From assembly GCA_021325695.1 (NCBI GenBank), contig JAJTCR010000250.1, positions 1 to 5,092 of the forward strand: 5,092 nt of DNA, read 5' to 3'. The DNA comes from Steroidobacteraceae bacterium. Its GTDB lineage: Bacteria; Pseudomonadota; Gammaproteobacteria; Steroidobacterales; Steroidobacteraceae. Below the pieces are notes generated by a model. It was not told the DNA's origin. It did not search any database and saw only the letters and a program-made list of their open reading frames with translations. This document shows positions 1 to 5,092 of the stretch, piece after piece. The position numbers and the translations under genes are program-made. Within the stretch, counting starts at the first letter, position 1. Every line of letters begins with the position of its first letter.

Positions 1-1319
1 CCCGCGGTCTCGCCCATGCACGCGCCGGCCGCGACCAGCCGGTCGTGCAGCGGTGAGCGGCGGGCACCGCGCGCAGTGCGGTACTGGTAATGGGGCCAGT
101 GCATCGCGTAGAGCAGGCCGAGCGTCTCGACCGTGCGGTCCCGCAGGTACCGCCGATTGGCCTGGAACGGCATCACGCGGCGGATGTCGACGTCCGCGAG
201 GTCCATGGGCGGGCGGCGGTGCACGATCCACGACGCGAGCACCTTGCCGGCGCCGCCGCTCGCGGCGATGCCGACCGAGTTGAAGCCGGTCGCGACGAAG
301 AGGTCGCGCACTTCCGGCGTCTCGCCGACGTAATAGCGATCGTCGGGCGTGAAACTTTCAGGGCCGTTGAAGAACAGCTGGATGCCGGCGCGCCCGAGGA
401 CCGGAACGCGCCGGACGGCCGCCTCGAGGATCGGCTCGAAATGCCCGGGGTCCTCGGGCAGGCTGTCGAAACAGAAGTCGGGGGGAATGCCGTCCATCCC
501 CCAAGGCTTGGCGACGGGTTCGAAGCAACCCATCAGCAGCTTGCCCGCGTCCTCCTTGTAGTAGGCGCATTCGTCCTGCACCCGCAGCACGGGCAGGTCG
601 CGCGGCAGGTCGGCGATGGGCTCGGTGACGACGTAGAAGTGTTCGGCCGCGTGCAGCGGCACGGCAGCCCCGGCCGCCGCTGCGAGGCCGTGCGACCACA
701 TCCCGCCGCAGAGCACGATGGTGTCGGCCGCCACGAAGCCGTTCGAGGTCTCGACGCCGAGGGCGCGGCCCCGCTCCACGACGATCCGGTCGACCGCGGT
801 GTTTTCGAAGAAACGTGCGCCGCGTTGCTTCGCACCCCTGGCGAGCGCCTGCGTCGTGTCGATTGGATTGGTCTGGCCGTCGCCGGGCAGGAAGATGCCG
901 CCGACCAGGTCGCCGGCCTCGAGCAGCGGCCAGCGCTCCCGGATATCGTCCGGCGCCAGCTCGTCGATGCGCAGGCCGAAGGTCCTGCCCATCGAGAGCC
1001 CGCGGCGCAGCTCTTCCATGCGGGCGGGCGTCTTCGCGACGCTGATCGAGCCGTTCTGGCGAAAGCCCGTCGCCTGGCCGGTTTCCGCTTCGAGCGAGTG
1101 GTACAGGTCCGCGGTGTACCTCGCGAGCTCCGTCAGGTTGCGCGTTGCGCGCAGCTGGCCGACCAGGCCGGCCGCGTGCCAGGTCGTGCCGCACGTGAGC
1201 TGCCTGCGTTCGAGCAGCAGCACGTCGACGATGCCGAGGCGCGTCAGGTGGTAGGCGGTCGAGCAGCCGGCGATGCCGCCGCCGACGATGACGACGCTGG
1301 CATGCCGCGGCAGGTTCAT
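1..1319 (-). other. Dimethylglycine/sarcosine dehydrogenase-like FAD oxidoreductase region (3' partial)
   Basis: Counting from the internal Met at 1319, 439 complete residues are visible. The N-terminus has a Rossmann dinucleotide fold, VVIVGGGIAGCSTAYHL (about 9-25). GTTWHAAGLVGQLR (about 44-57) follows, where the His (about 48) matches the covalent FAD-attachment His of dimethylglycine and sarcosine dehydrogenases. NGPESFTPDDRYYVGE (about 318-333) and VATGFNSVGIAASGG (about 342-356) complete the DAO domain (PF01266). A FAO_M-like segment follows (about 370-425). The edge cuts the gene at RRSPLHDRLVAAGACMGE, where the C-terminal aminomethyltransferase (GcvT, folate-binding) domain begins; family members are usually over 800 residues. 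The enzyme would oxidise an N-methyl amine and pass the one-carbon unit to tetrahydrofolate. Substrate (dimethylglycine, sarcosine or another) cannot be told. The internal ATG has only AAGG one base upstream, a poor ribosome site, so separate initiation is weakly supported. Confidence 0.85.
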
Positions 1320-2855
1320 GCCTTGTGTCGGGAGCCGCCGATCACACGCGGGCCACTCGGGGGCCGTCGGCGACACGGGTCGCGGGCACCATCGACGCAT
1401 CTCCTCGACTCTGCGCATTGCCCGTGCGGTCACGTCGAGCGCGCCCTGCTCGAGCCACTCGTTCGGACTGCGGCGATCGCCGACGAGCGGGTACAGGTAC
1501 TCGCTCTGCATCAACTGCAGGGTCTGCTCGCTGCCGAGGTAGTGTCCCGGCCCGTTCAGGCAGACGTCGCGGATCGTCTCGAACGAGAGTCGCTCCTCGT
1601 CGACCTGGATGCCGCGGATCGTGCGCTGCGTCGCGCCGATGACGTCGTTGTCGATCACGAGGCTCTCGAGCGAAAAGCCGAGCAGGCTCGCGTGCATGCC
1701 GGCCGACTCGTAGACCAGGTTCGCGCCGGCGTTGCCGACCAGCGCGTGGTTGAGCGCCTTTTCCGCGCCGGACTGGCCGTCCGGAACCTTCGAGTCGGTC
1801 ATGCCCGAGGCGGTGCCGCCCGTGAGGTCGTAGAAGTGCGCCATCTGGGCCGAGGCCGCCGAGAGCAACGCCTGCTCCGGGCTTCCGCCCGACATCGCGC
1901 CGGTCCGCAGGTCGGAGACGAAGCACCAGGTGCCGAAAATCGCCGGGTGGCCGGGCCGGATCGCGTTGACGTACACGAGACCCGCGAGGACTTCGGCCAC
2001 CTCCTGCGCGAGCGCGCCGGCCAGCGCGGCGGGGGCGGTGGCCCCCGCCTGTCCGGCCGAGAGCAACAGCACCGGCATCCCGCCTTGCACGGCGACCTCG
2101 AGGCAGCGACAGGCGTCGGTCGCGAACTTCATCGGCGGCACGACGAAGCAGTTCGACTGGCTCACGAACGGTCGTTCGCGCCACCGACGCTCGCCCCCGG
2201 CGATCGCGTGCAGCATCTGCAGCGAGGCGGTCACGTGTTCGGGCTGGACCCAGCTCGTGCCCACGTGCTTGGTCGTACTCATGACCGACGCGTAGCAGGT
2301 GTTGAAGTCCATCTCGAACGGGTCGGGGATGTCGCGCGGCACGACGGCGCGCTGGAAGAAGTGGATGTGCTCGAGCACGTCGACGATGCGGCCGATGTCG
2401 TAGAGGTCGCGGATCGTCGACTCGCGATAGCCGGTGCGAGGGTCGACGATGTGAACGGCCGCGCCCGCCGTGCCGAAGTAGGTGCGCTTGCCCCAGGGCT
2501 CCATGTCGTGCCGCGCATCCTGTCCGTGCAGCACGAACCGACGCCCCGCGCGGGCGAGGGTGTCCTCCACGAGCGATCGCGGAAACAGCAACCGGCCACG
2601 GTCGTCGATCGTGCAGCCGGCACGCGTAAGGGCCTCGACGCCGCTGGCCGGGGCATCCGCCAGGCCGACCTCGGCCAGCAACCGCAGCGCCGTGCGGTGG
2701 ATCTGCTCCACGTCGTAGGGCGTGAGCGGCTGGTATCGACCGGCGTCCATGCCCGGTCGCACCGGTCTCAGGTGCTCGGGCACGCCGGACGTGCGTTCGG
2801 CGCGGCGCGCGTCGCGCGCCGACGGTCGGCGGCCCGGGGTCGGTCTGTCATTCAT
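1..2855 (-). CDS. Apparent fusion: MttB-family methyltransferase + dimethylglycine dehydrogenase-like flavoprotein (3' partial)
   Basis: One uninterrupted minus-strand frame runs from the ATG at 2855-2853 to the left edge, giving 951 complete codons. Residues 1 to ~512 are an MttB-superfamily methyltransferase. From residue 513 (an in-frame ATG at 1319-1317) the protein is a flavoprotein with its own N-terminal FAD-binding fold. I read every codon across the junction and found no stop; the linker includes residues like PRPVSPTAPEWP and DRRLPTQG. The start is supported by GGAG five bases upstream. Both halves look full-length at the junction, so this is either a real bifunctional fusion or two adjacent genes whose separating stop was lost by mutation or sequence error. 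I know of no described protein with this architecture, but I could not search. The reverse-complement register is also open across the junction, because the sense frame almost lacks TTA, CTA and TCA codons. Confidence 0.72.
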   Translation of the reverse strand, partial: MNDRPTPGRRPSARDARRAERTSGVPEHLRPVRPGMDAGRYQPLTPYDVEQIHRTALRLLAEVGLADAPASGVEALTRAGCTIDDRGRLLFPRSLVEDTLARAGRRFVLHGQDARHDMEPWGKRTYFGTAGAAVHIVDPRTGYRESTIRDLYDIGRIVDVLEHIHFFQRAVVPRDIPDPFEMDFNTCYASVMSTTKHVGTSWVQPEHVTASLQMLHAIAGGERRWRERPFVSQSNCFVVPPMKFATDACRCLEVAVQGGMPVLLLSAGQAGATAPAALAGALAQEVAEVLAGLVYVNAIRPGHPAIFGTWCFVSDLRTGAMSGGSPEQALLSAASAQMAHFYDLTGGTASGMTDSKVPDGQSGAEKALNHALVGNAGANLVYESAGMHASLLGFSLESLVIDNDVIGATQRTIRGIQVDEERLSFETIRDVCLNGPGHYLGSEQTLQLMQSEYLYPLVGDRRSPNEWLEQGALDVTARAMRRVEEMRRWCPRPVSPTAPEWPACDRRLPTQGMNLPRHASVVIVGGGIAGCSTAYHLTRLGIVDVLLLERRQLTCGTTWHAAGLVGQLRATRNLTELARYTADLYHSLEAETGQATGFRQNGSISVAKTPARMEELRRGLSMGRTFGLRIDELAPDDIRERWPLLEAGDLVGGIFLPGDGQTNPIDTTQALARGAKQRGARFFENTAVDRIVVERGRALGVETSNGFVAADTIVLCGGMWSHGLAAAAGAAVPLHAAEHFYVVTEPIADLPRDLPVLRVQDECAYYKEDAGKLLMGCFEPVAKPWGMDGIPPDFCFDSLPEDPGHFEPILEAAVRRVPVLGRAGIQLFFNGPESFTPDDRYYVGETPEVRDLFVATGFNSVGIAASGGAGKVLASWIVHRRPPMDLADVDIRRVMPFQANRRYLRDRTVETLGLLYAMHWPHYQYRTARGARRSPLHDRLVAAGACMGETA
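1320..2855 (-). other. MttB-superfamily corrinoid-dependent methyltransferase region of the fused frame (non-pyrrolysine)
   Basis: This 512-residue part matches the usual length (~495-520) of trimethylamine methyltransferase family proteins (MTTB, PF06253). Recognisable features are an Arg-rich N-terminus followed by VRPGMDAGRYQPL (about 32-44), the TGGTASGMTDSKVPDGQSG segment (about 345-363), the GANLVYESAGM segment shortly after it, and GPGHYLGSEQTLQLMQSEYLYP near the C-terminus, given here only as a landmark. Family knowledge: these enzymes move a methyl group from a quaternary or tertiary amine to a Co(I) corrinoid protein. Archaeal MttB has an amber-encoded pyrrolysine in the middle-to-late part of the chain. 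Here there is no in-frame stop at all, so this belongs to the non-pyrrolysine group that includes glycine betaine methyltransferase MtgB. The exact substrate is not determined. No corrinoid carrier protein or second methyltransferase is visible in the window. It is cytoplasmic, with no signal peptide or membrane segment. Confidence 0.85.
2028..2049. repeat. Perfect GC inverted repeat inside the methyltransferase region
   Basis: Arms GGCGGGGGC (2028-2036) and GCCCCCGCC (2041-2049) are perfect reverse complements around a four-base spacer GGTG. The transcript of the minus-strand gene would fold into a 9-bp all-GC stem. It encodes an Ala/Gly-rich stretch (AGATAPA). There is no U tract after it, and the reading frame continues, so it is not a typical terminator. 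It may be only a result of GC-rich codon choice, but it contains homopolymer runs prone to sequence error. Confidence 0.6.
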
Positions 2856-2860
2856 CGCCA

Positions 2861-2864
2861 CTCC
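2861..2864 (-). promoter_or_regulatory. Ribosome binding site of the methyltransferase start
   Basis: On the minus strand GGAG lies five bases before the ATG at 2855-2853 (GGAGTGGCGATG). It supports choosing this start over the later in-frame ATG at residue 36 (GMDAGRYQPL), which lies close to the conserved family sequence. Confidence 0.6.
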
Positions 2865-3011
2865 GCGGGATGTCGTATGGGATCGGCTGCCGTCCGAAGC
2901 GTAGCAAGCCTCGCACTTCAGGCCCCTCGTCAGCGGAAGTTTTCTCTACCAACGGGAAAGCGCCGTCGGGGCGGCTGCGCGTGCGGCGGGTCGCGCCCCG
3001 TGCGGAGTCGC

Positions 3012-3017
3012 TAATAT
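3012..3017 (+). promoter_or_regulatory. Candidate -10 box of the aldehyde dehydrogenase transcript
   Basis: TAATAT is one base from the sigma-70 consensus TATAAT in composition and five of six positions fit a relaxed match (TAnnnT). It sits about 45 bases before the ATG at 3063 in otherwise very GC-rich sequence. No convincing -35 box lies 16-18 bases upstream (sequence there is GGTCGC-like), so an activator or another sigma factor may be needed, or the match is chance. Confidence 0.35.
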
Positions 3018-3018
3018 G

Positions 3019-3033
3019 GCGGCCACTGGCCGC
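3019..3033. promoter_or_regulatory. Possible operator: 15-bp near-palindrome just after the -10 candidate
   Basis: GCGGCCA (3019-3025) and TGGCCGC (3027-3033) are perfect reverse complements around a single central C. The element begins two bases after TAATAT and would cover the expected transcription start, a normal repressor position. Size and symmetry would suit a dimeric regulator such as a TetR-type protein, but no regulator gene is in the window, and a palindrome this short and GC-rich can arise by chance. Confidence 0.3.
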
Positions 3034-3052
3034 AAACCGCGGCGGCACGCCC

Positions 3053-3057
3053 AGGGG
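3053..3057 (+). promoter_or_regulatory. Ribosome binding site of the aldehyde dehydrogenase
   Basis: AGGGG lies five bases before the ATG at 3063, good Shine-Dalgarno spacing. It supports 3063 as the true start, and the resulting protein begins at the expected distance before the family's conserved NP..(A/Q)PLCEV region. Confidence 0.6.
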
Positions 3058-3062
3058 TTCGC

Positions 3063-3839
3063 ATGACCGTTCCGCAAAGCCGCGCCGAGTGGCATCGCCG
3101 CGCCGCCGAGCTTCGCTACGCGAACGGCCACTTCATCGACGCCGAGCACGTGCCGGCCCGAGCCTCGCGTTTCACGGTCGTCAACCCGGCCCTTGCGCAG
3201 CCGCTGTGCGAGGTGGCCGCTGGCGACGCCAAGGTCGTCGACGCCGCCGTGGCCAGTGCCCTCCGTGCCCACCGCGACGGTGCGTGGCGGCGGATGGCGC
3301 CCCGGGAGCGGTTGCAGGTGATGAACCGCCTGGCGGACCTGATCGACCGGCACACGGCCGAGTTCGTGCTGCTCGACACGCTCTGCATGGGCAAGCCGGT
3401 CCGCGACATGCTGGCCGTCGACGTGCCGCAGTCCTCGCTCACGTTCCGCTATTTCGCCGAACTGTCGGACAAGGTGGAAGGCGCGGTCACGGCGACGGCC
3501 GCCGACGCGTTCCACTACACGCTGCGCGAGCCGCTCGGCGTCGTCGGCTGCATCACGCCGTGGAACTACCCGCTGATGCAGATCGCCTGGAAGATCGCGC
3601 CGGCCCTCGCGGCCGGCAACACCGTCGTGCTCAAGGCCGCGGAGCAGGCGCCGCTCTCGGCGCTGCTGCTCGCGCAATTGTTCGTCGAGGCGGGCGCGCC
3701 GGCCGGCGTGCTCAACGTCGTGAGCGGCACCGGTGCGGACGCCGGCGCTCCACTCGCGCTGCACCCCGACGTCGCCAAGATTTCGTTCACGGGTTCGACC
3801 GCGACGGGCAAGAAGATGCTCGTCTACTCGGGGAAATAG
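3063..3839 (+). CDS. Aldehyde dehydrogenase N-terminal part, ends at the amber codon
   Basis: This encodes 258 residues: most of the NAD-binding domain, including the PWNYP loop, the KAAEQAP cofactor segment and GSTATGK. It stops at ...VYSGK, just before the catalytic Glu. It lacks both the Glu general base and the Cys nucleophile and so cannot be a working dehydrogenase alone. In known structures the NAD-binding domain ends within about a dozen residues of this point, so the break is close to a domain border. Confidence 0.7.
   Translation: MTVPQSRAEWHRRAAELRYANGHFIDAEHVPARASRFTVVNPALAQPLCEVAAGDAKVVDAAVASALRAHRDGAWRRMAPRERLQVMNRLADLIDRHTAEFVLLDTLCMGKPVRDMLAVDVPQSSLTFRYFAELSDKVEGAVTATAADAFHYTLREPLGVVGCITPWNYPLMQIAWKIAPALAAGNTVVLKAAEQAPLSALLLAQLFVEAGAPAGVLNVVSGTGADAGAPLALHPDVAKISFTGSTATGKKMLVYSGK
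3837..3839 (+). other. In-frame TAG (amber) codon in the aldehyde dehydrogenase
   Basis: The codons around it read TCG GGG AAA TAG AAC ATG AAT, i.e. S-G-K-stop-N-M-N. The family usually has Ser here, and TCG (the favoured local Ser codon) becomes TAG by one C-to-A change at 3838. No other in-frame stop interrupts the gene. Confidence 0.9.
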
Positions 3840-3842
3840 AAC

Positions 3843-4559
3843 ATGAATCGCGTCAGCCTGGAGTGCGGCGGCAAGTCGCCACAGATCTTTCTCGCGGACC
3901 TCGAGGACCTCGACCGTGCCGTGACCTACGCGATCAACGGCATCTTCGGGGTCATGGGCGAGGTCTGCAGTGCCGGCTCGCGCCTGATCGTGGACCGCCC
4001 GATCGCCGAGGCGTTCAAGGCGCGCTTCATCGAGCGCGGACCTGCCGCATTCGTGCCGGGCGATCCACTCGATCCCGACACGACCATGGGGCCGCTGGTC
4101 ACGCGGACCCAGCACGACCGCGTGCTCGGCTACATCCGCAAGGGAAGGGACGAGGGCGCCACGGTGGCCTTCGGTGGCGATACGCCGGACCTGCCGGGGT
4201 ACTACGTCAATTCGACGCTGTTCACGGACGTCGACAACCGCATGACGATCGCGCGCGAGGAAATCTTCGGTCCGGTCGCGACGATCCTCGAGGTCGACGG
4301 GCTCGAGGAAGCGCTGCGCGTGGCGAACGACTCGATCTACGGGCTTGCCGCCTCGGTGTGGACCACCGACCTGCGGGCCGCGCACGAGGCCGTCCGCGGC
4401 CTCGAGGCCGGCACGCTTTACGTCAACTGCTTCGACCACGGCGACCCGACCGCGCCGTTCCTCGGCCACAAGCAGTCGGGGCAGGGCGGCGACAAGACGC
4501 TCGAGGGCCTGCTCAACTACACGCAGACCAAGTCGGCGTGGATACACCTGGGACGCTGA
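3843..4559 (+). CDS. Aldehyde dehydrogenase C-terminal part with catalytic Glu and Cys
   Basis: An ATG lies one codon after the amber stop, opening 238 residues that contain LECGGKSP, GEVCSAGSR with the nucleophile Cys (residue 42 here), EEIFGPV and the C-terminal oligomerisation strand region. GGGG at 3830-3833 lies nine bases upstream and could act as a modest ribosome site, so re-initiation after the stop is possible. The Met itself matches the family's usual N-(L/M)-K-R-V position, so its presence is explained by homology and is not evidence of a designed start. Alone this part lacks the NAD-binding domain. Overlap with cobS is absent; TGA ends it at 4559. Confidence 0.65.
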   Translation: MNRVSLECGGKSPQIFLADLEDLDRAVTYAINGIFGVMGEVCSAGSRLIVDRPIAEAFKARFIERGPAAFVPGDPLDPDTTMGPLVTRTQHDRVLGYIRKGRDEGATVAFGGDTPDLPGYYVNSTLFTDVDNRMTIAREEIFGPVATILEVDGLEEALRVANDSIYGLAASVWTTDLRAAHEAVRGLEAGTLYVNCFDHGDPTAPFLGHKQSGQGGDKTLEGLLNYTQTKSAWIHLGR

Positions 4560-4571
4560 GCGATCATCCCG

Positions 4572-5092
4572 ATGACCGACGACCTGCTGCCGCTGCGACC
4601 CGATACGGAAATCCCGGCCCGCGCATTCGGCGTGCCCAACGACATGCGGGTGCCGGCGTTCTCCGAACGCAGCGAGTACGTGCCCGAGCGCGACGACGCG
4701 TACCGCTTCGACCCCGACACCACGCTCGCAATCCTGGCGGGCTTCAAGCACAACCGACGCGTGATGGTGCAGGGGTATCACGGCACGGGGAAATCGACCC
4801 ACATCGAACAGGTCGCGGCACGGCTCAACTGGCCGATGATCCGGATCAATCTCGATGGGCACGTGAGCCGGGTCGACCTCGTGGGTCGCGACGCGATCGT
4901 GCTCAAGGACGGTCGCCAGGTCACCGAGTTCCGCGAGGGCCTGCTGCCGTGGGCGCTGCAGCGGCCGATCGCGCTCGCATTCGACGAATACGATGCTGGC
5001 CGACCCGACGTCATGTTCGTGATCCAGCGCGTGCTCGAGGCGAGCGGCAAGCTCACGCTGCTCGACCAGAACCGCATCATCAGTCCGCACCC
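4572..5092 (+). CDS. cobS: Cobaltochelatase subunit CobS (AAA+ ATPase), 3' partial
   Basis: The first 173 residues are visible before the right edge; the family is about 320-335 long. The N-terminal segment MRVPAFSERSEYVPE (about 25-39) matches the CobS N-terminal region (PF12556). The AAA+ core (PF07728) shows Walker A GYHGTGKS (68-75, Lys74) and Walker B IALAFDEYD (133-141, Asp138/Glu139), with the highly conserved CobS stretches HIEQVAARLNWP and RPDVMFVIQRVLE around them. Known role: with CobT it forms the ATPase complex that drives CobN to insert cobalt into hydrogenobyrinic acid a,c-diamide in aerobic cobalamin synthesis. It starts 12 bases after the aldehyde dehydrogenase stop; only a weak TGAG lies before the ATG, suggesting translational coupling. 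cobT would be expected just downstream but is out of view. The corrinoid need of the divergent MttB-like protein gives a plausible reason for the proximity (inference). Confidence 0.93.
   Translation, partial: MTDDLLPLRPDTEIPARAFGVPNDMRVPAFSERSEYVPERDDAYRFDPDTTLAILAGFKHNRRVMVQGYHGTGKSTHIEQVAARLNWPMIRINLDGHVSRVDLVGRDAIVLKDGRQVTEFREGLLPWALQRPIALAFDEYDAGRPDVMFVIQRVLEASGKLTLLDQNRIISPH

Larger units (their letters stand above)
2856..3062. promoter_or_regulatory. Divergent intergenic region with the promoters of both arms
   Basis: This ~207-bp gap separates the minus-strand methyltransferase start from the plus-strand aldehyde dehydrogenase start, so both transcription units must begin here or rely on internal promoters. 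It contains the only clearly AT-rich patches nearby: around 2938-2958 and TAATAT at 3012-3017. I saw no convincing small gene, riboswitch or tRNA. In particular I could not recognise a cobalamin riboswitch, and the space is short for one. For the minus-strand unit I found no good -10/-35 pair; TACGAC upstream of the ribosome site is a weak candidate only. Confidence 0.55.
3063..4559 (+). pseudogene. NAD(P)-dependent aldehyde dehydrogenase interrupted by one in-frame TAG
   Basis: Read through one amber codon, this is a full aldehyde dehydrogenase (PF00171) of 498 positions, the standard length. Landmarks fall at canonical places: ITPWNYPL with the oxyanion Asn at ~168, VLKAAEQAP with the cofactor Lys at ~191 (commonly KPAE in the family), FTGSTATGK at ~242-250, general-base Glu in LECGGKSP at ~267, nucleophile Cys in GEVCSAGSR at ~302, and EEIFGPV at ~399-405. 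Codon 259 is TAG, where relatives usually carry Ser before the N-(L/M)-K/N-R-V segment. Frame and similarity continue unchanged on both sides, so this is a nonsense substitution and not a frameshift. The sequence resembles betaine-aldehyde and similar broad-range dehydrogenases; substrate is inferred only from neighbours. Read as written it would be inactive unless the amber is suppressed, the two halves assemble, or the base is a sequence error. Ends with TGA, 12 bases before cobS, so likely co-transcribed with it. Confidence 0.8.

Noticed and set aside
1342..2184. A 280-codon minus-strand frame offset within the methyltransferase region
   Set aside because: The product is Arg/Gly-rich low-complexity sequence in the wrong frame; the MttB motifs are all in the neighbouring frame.
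90..3014. A 974-codon open frame on the plus strand opposite the MttB/flavoprotein frame
   Set aside because: It is in exact codon register with the minus-strand gene, and stays open only because that gene avoids TTA, CTA and TCA codons. Its translation is rich in Arg, Val, Asp and His with no recognisable domain, whereas the minus strand shows clear conserved families.
2856..3062. A cobalamin riboswitch in the divergent region
   Set aside because: I could not find a recognisable B12-box-like conserved core, and the available leader on either strand is short. Not supported by eye.
3837..3839. The amber codon as a pyrrolysine site
   Set aside because: The position is a non-catalytic, normally Ser site in aldehyde dehydrogenases, the MttB-like neighbour has no amber codon, and no pyl genes are in the window. 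A point mutation or base error is simpler; kept only as something to exclude.
4560..4571. A terminator or promoter between the aldehyde dehydrogenase and cobS
   Set aside because: The gap is only 12 bases with no hairpin or U tract, so the two genes are most likely on one transcript.
2946..5090. A 714-codon open frame on the minus strand opposite the aldehyde dehydrogenase and cobS
   Set aside because: It is the same register effect: it mirrors the codons of the plus-strand genes, spans two unrelated genes and shows no domain of its own.

Overview
The window is GC-rich DNA (about two thirds or more G+C by eye). Codons end strongly in G or C, genes are tightly packed, and no tRNA, rRNA, insertion sequence or CRISPR array was seen. 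The gene families suggest an aerobic, probably proteobacterial heterotroph that makes or remodels vitamin B12. The class cannot be fixed from this sequence.

The layout is two divergent arms around a ~207-bp intergenic region (2856-3062). The left arm, on the minus strand, begins at 2855 and runs off the left edge. It encodes a trimethylamine/glycine-betaine methyltransferase-like protein (MttB superfamily, non-pyrrolysine type), followed by a dimethylglycine/sarcosine dehydrogenase-like flavoprotein that is cut by the window edge. There is no stop codon between them: the methyltransferase frame continues straight into the flavoprotein frame, giving an apparent fusion of more than 951 residues.

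The right arm, on the plus strand, begins at 3063. It encodes an NAD(P)-dependent aldehyde dehydrogenase of canonical length (498 codon positions) with a single in-frame TAG at codon 259. The TAG lies just before the catalytic Glu and Cys, so as written the gene gives two half-proteins. Twelve bases downstream lies the start of cobS (AAA+ subunit of aerobic cobaltochelatase), cut by the right edge.

The genes make joint sense as methylated-amine catabolism. An aldehyde dehydrogenase could make a betaine from its aldehyde, a corrinoid-dependent methyltransferase could remove a methyl group, and the flavoprotein could oxidise the resulting N-methyl amine, passing the one-carbon unit to tetrahydrofolate. 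CobS would contribute to the corrinoid supply that MttB-type enzymes need. The substrate assignments are inference. The two oddities (missing stop at the MttB/flavoprotein boundary and amber codon in the aldehyde dehydrogenase) are the main points to check. Each could be real biology or a one-base sequence error.
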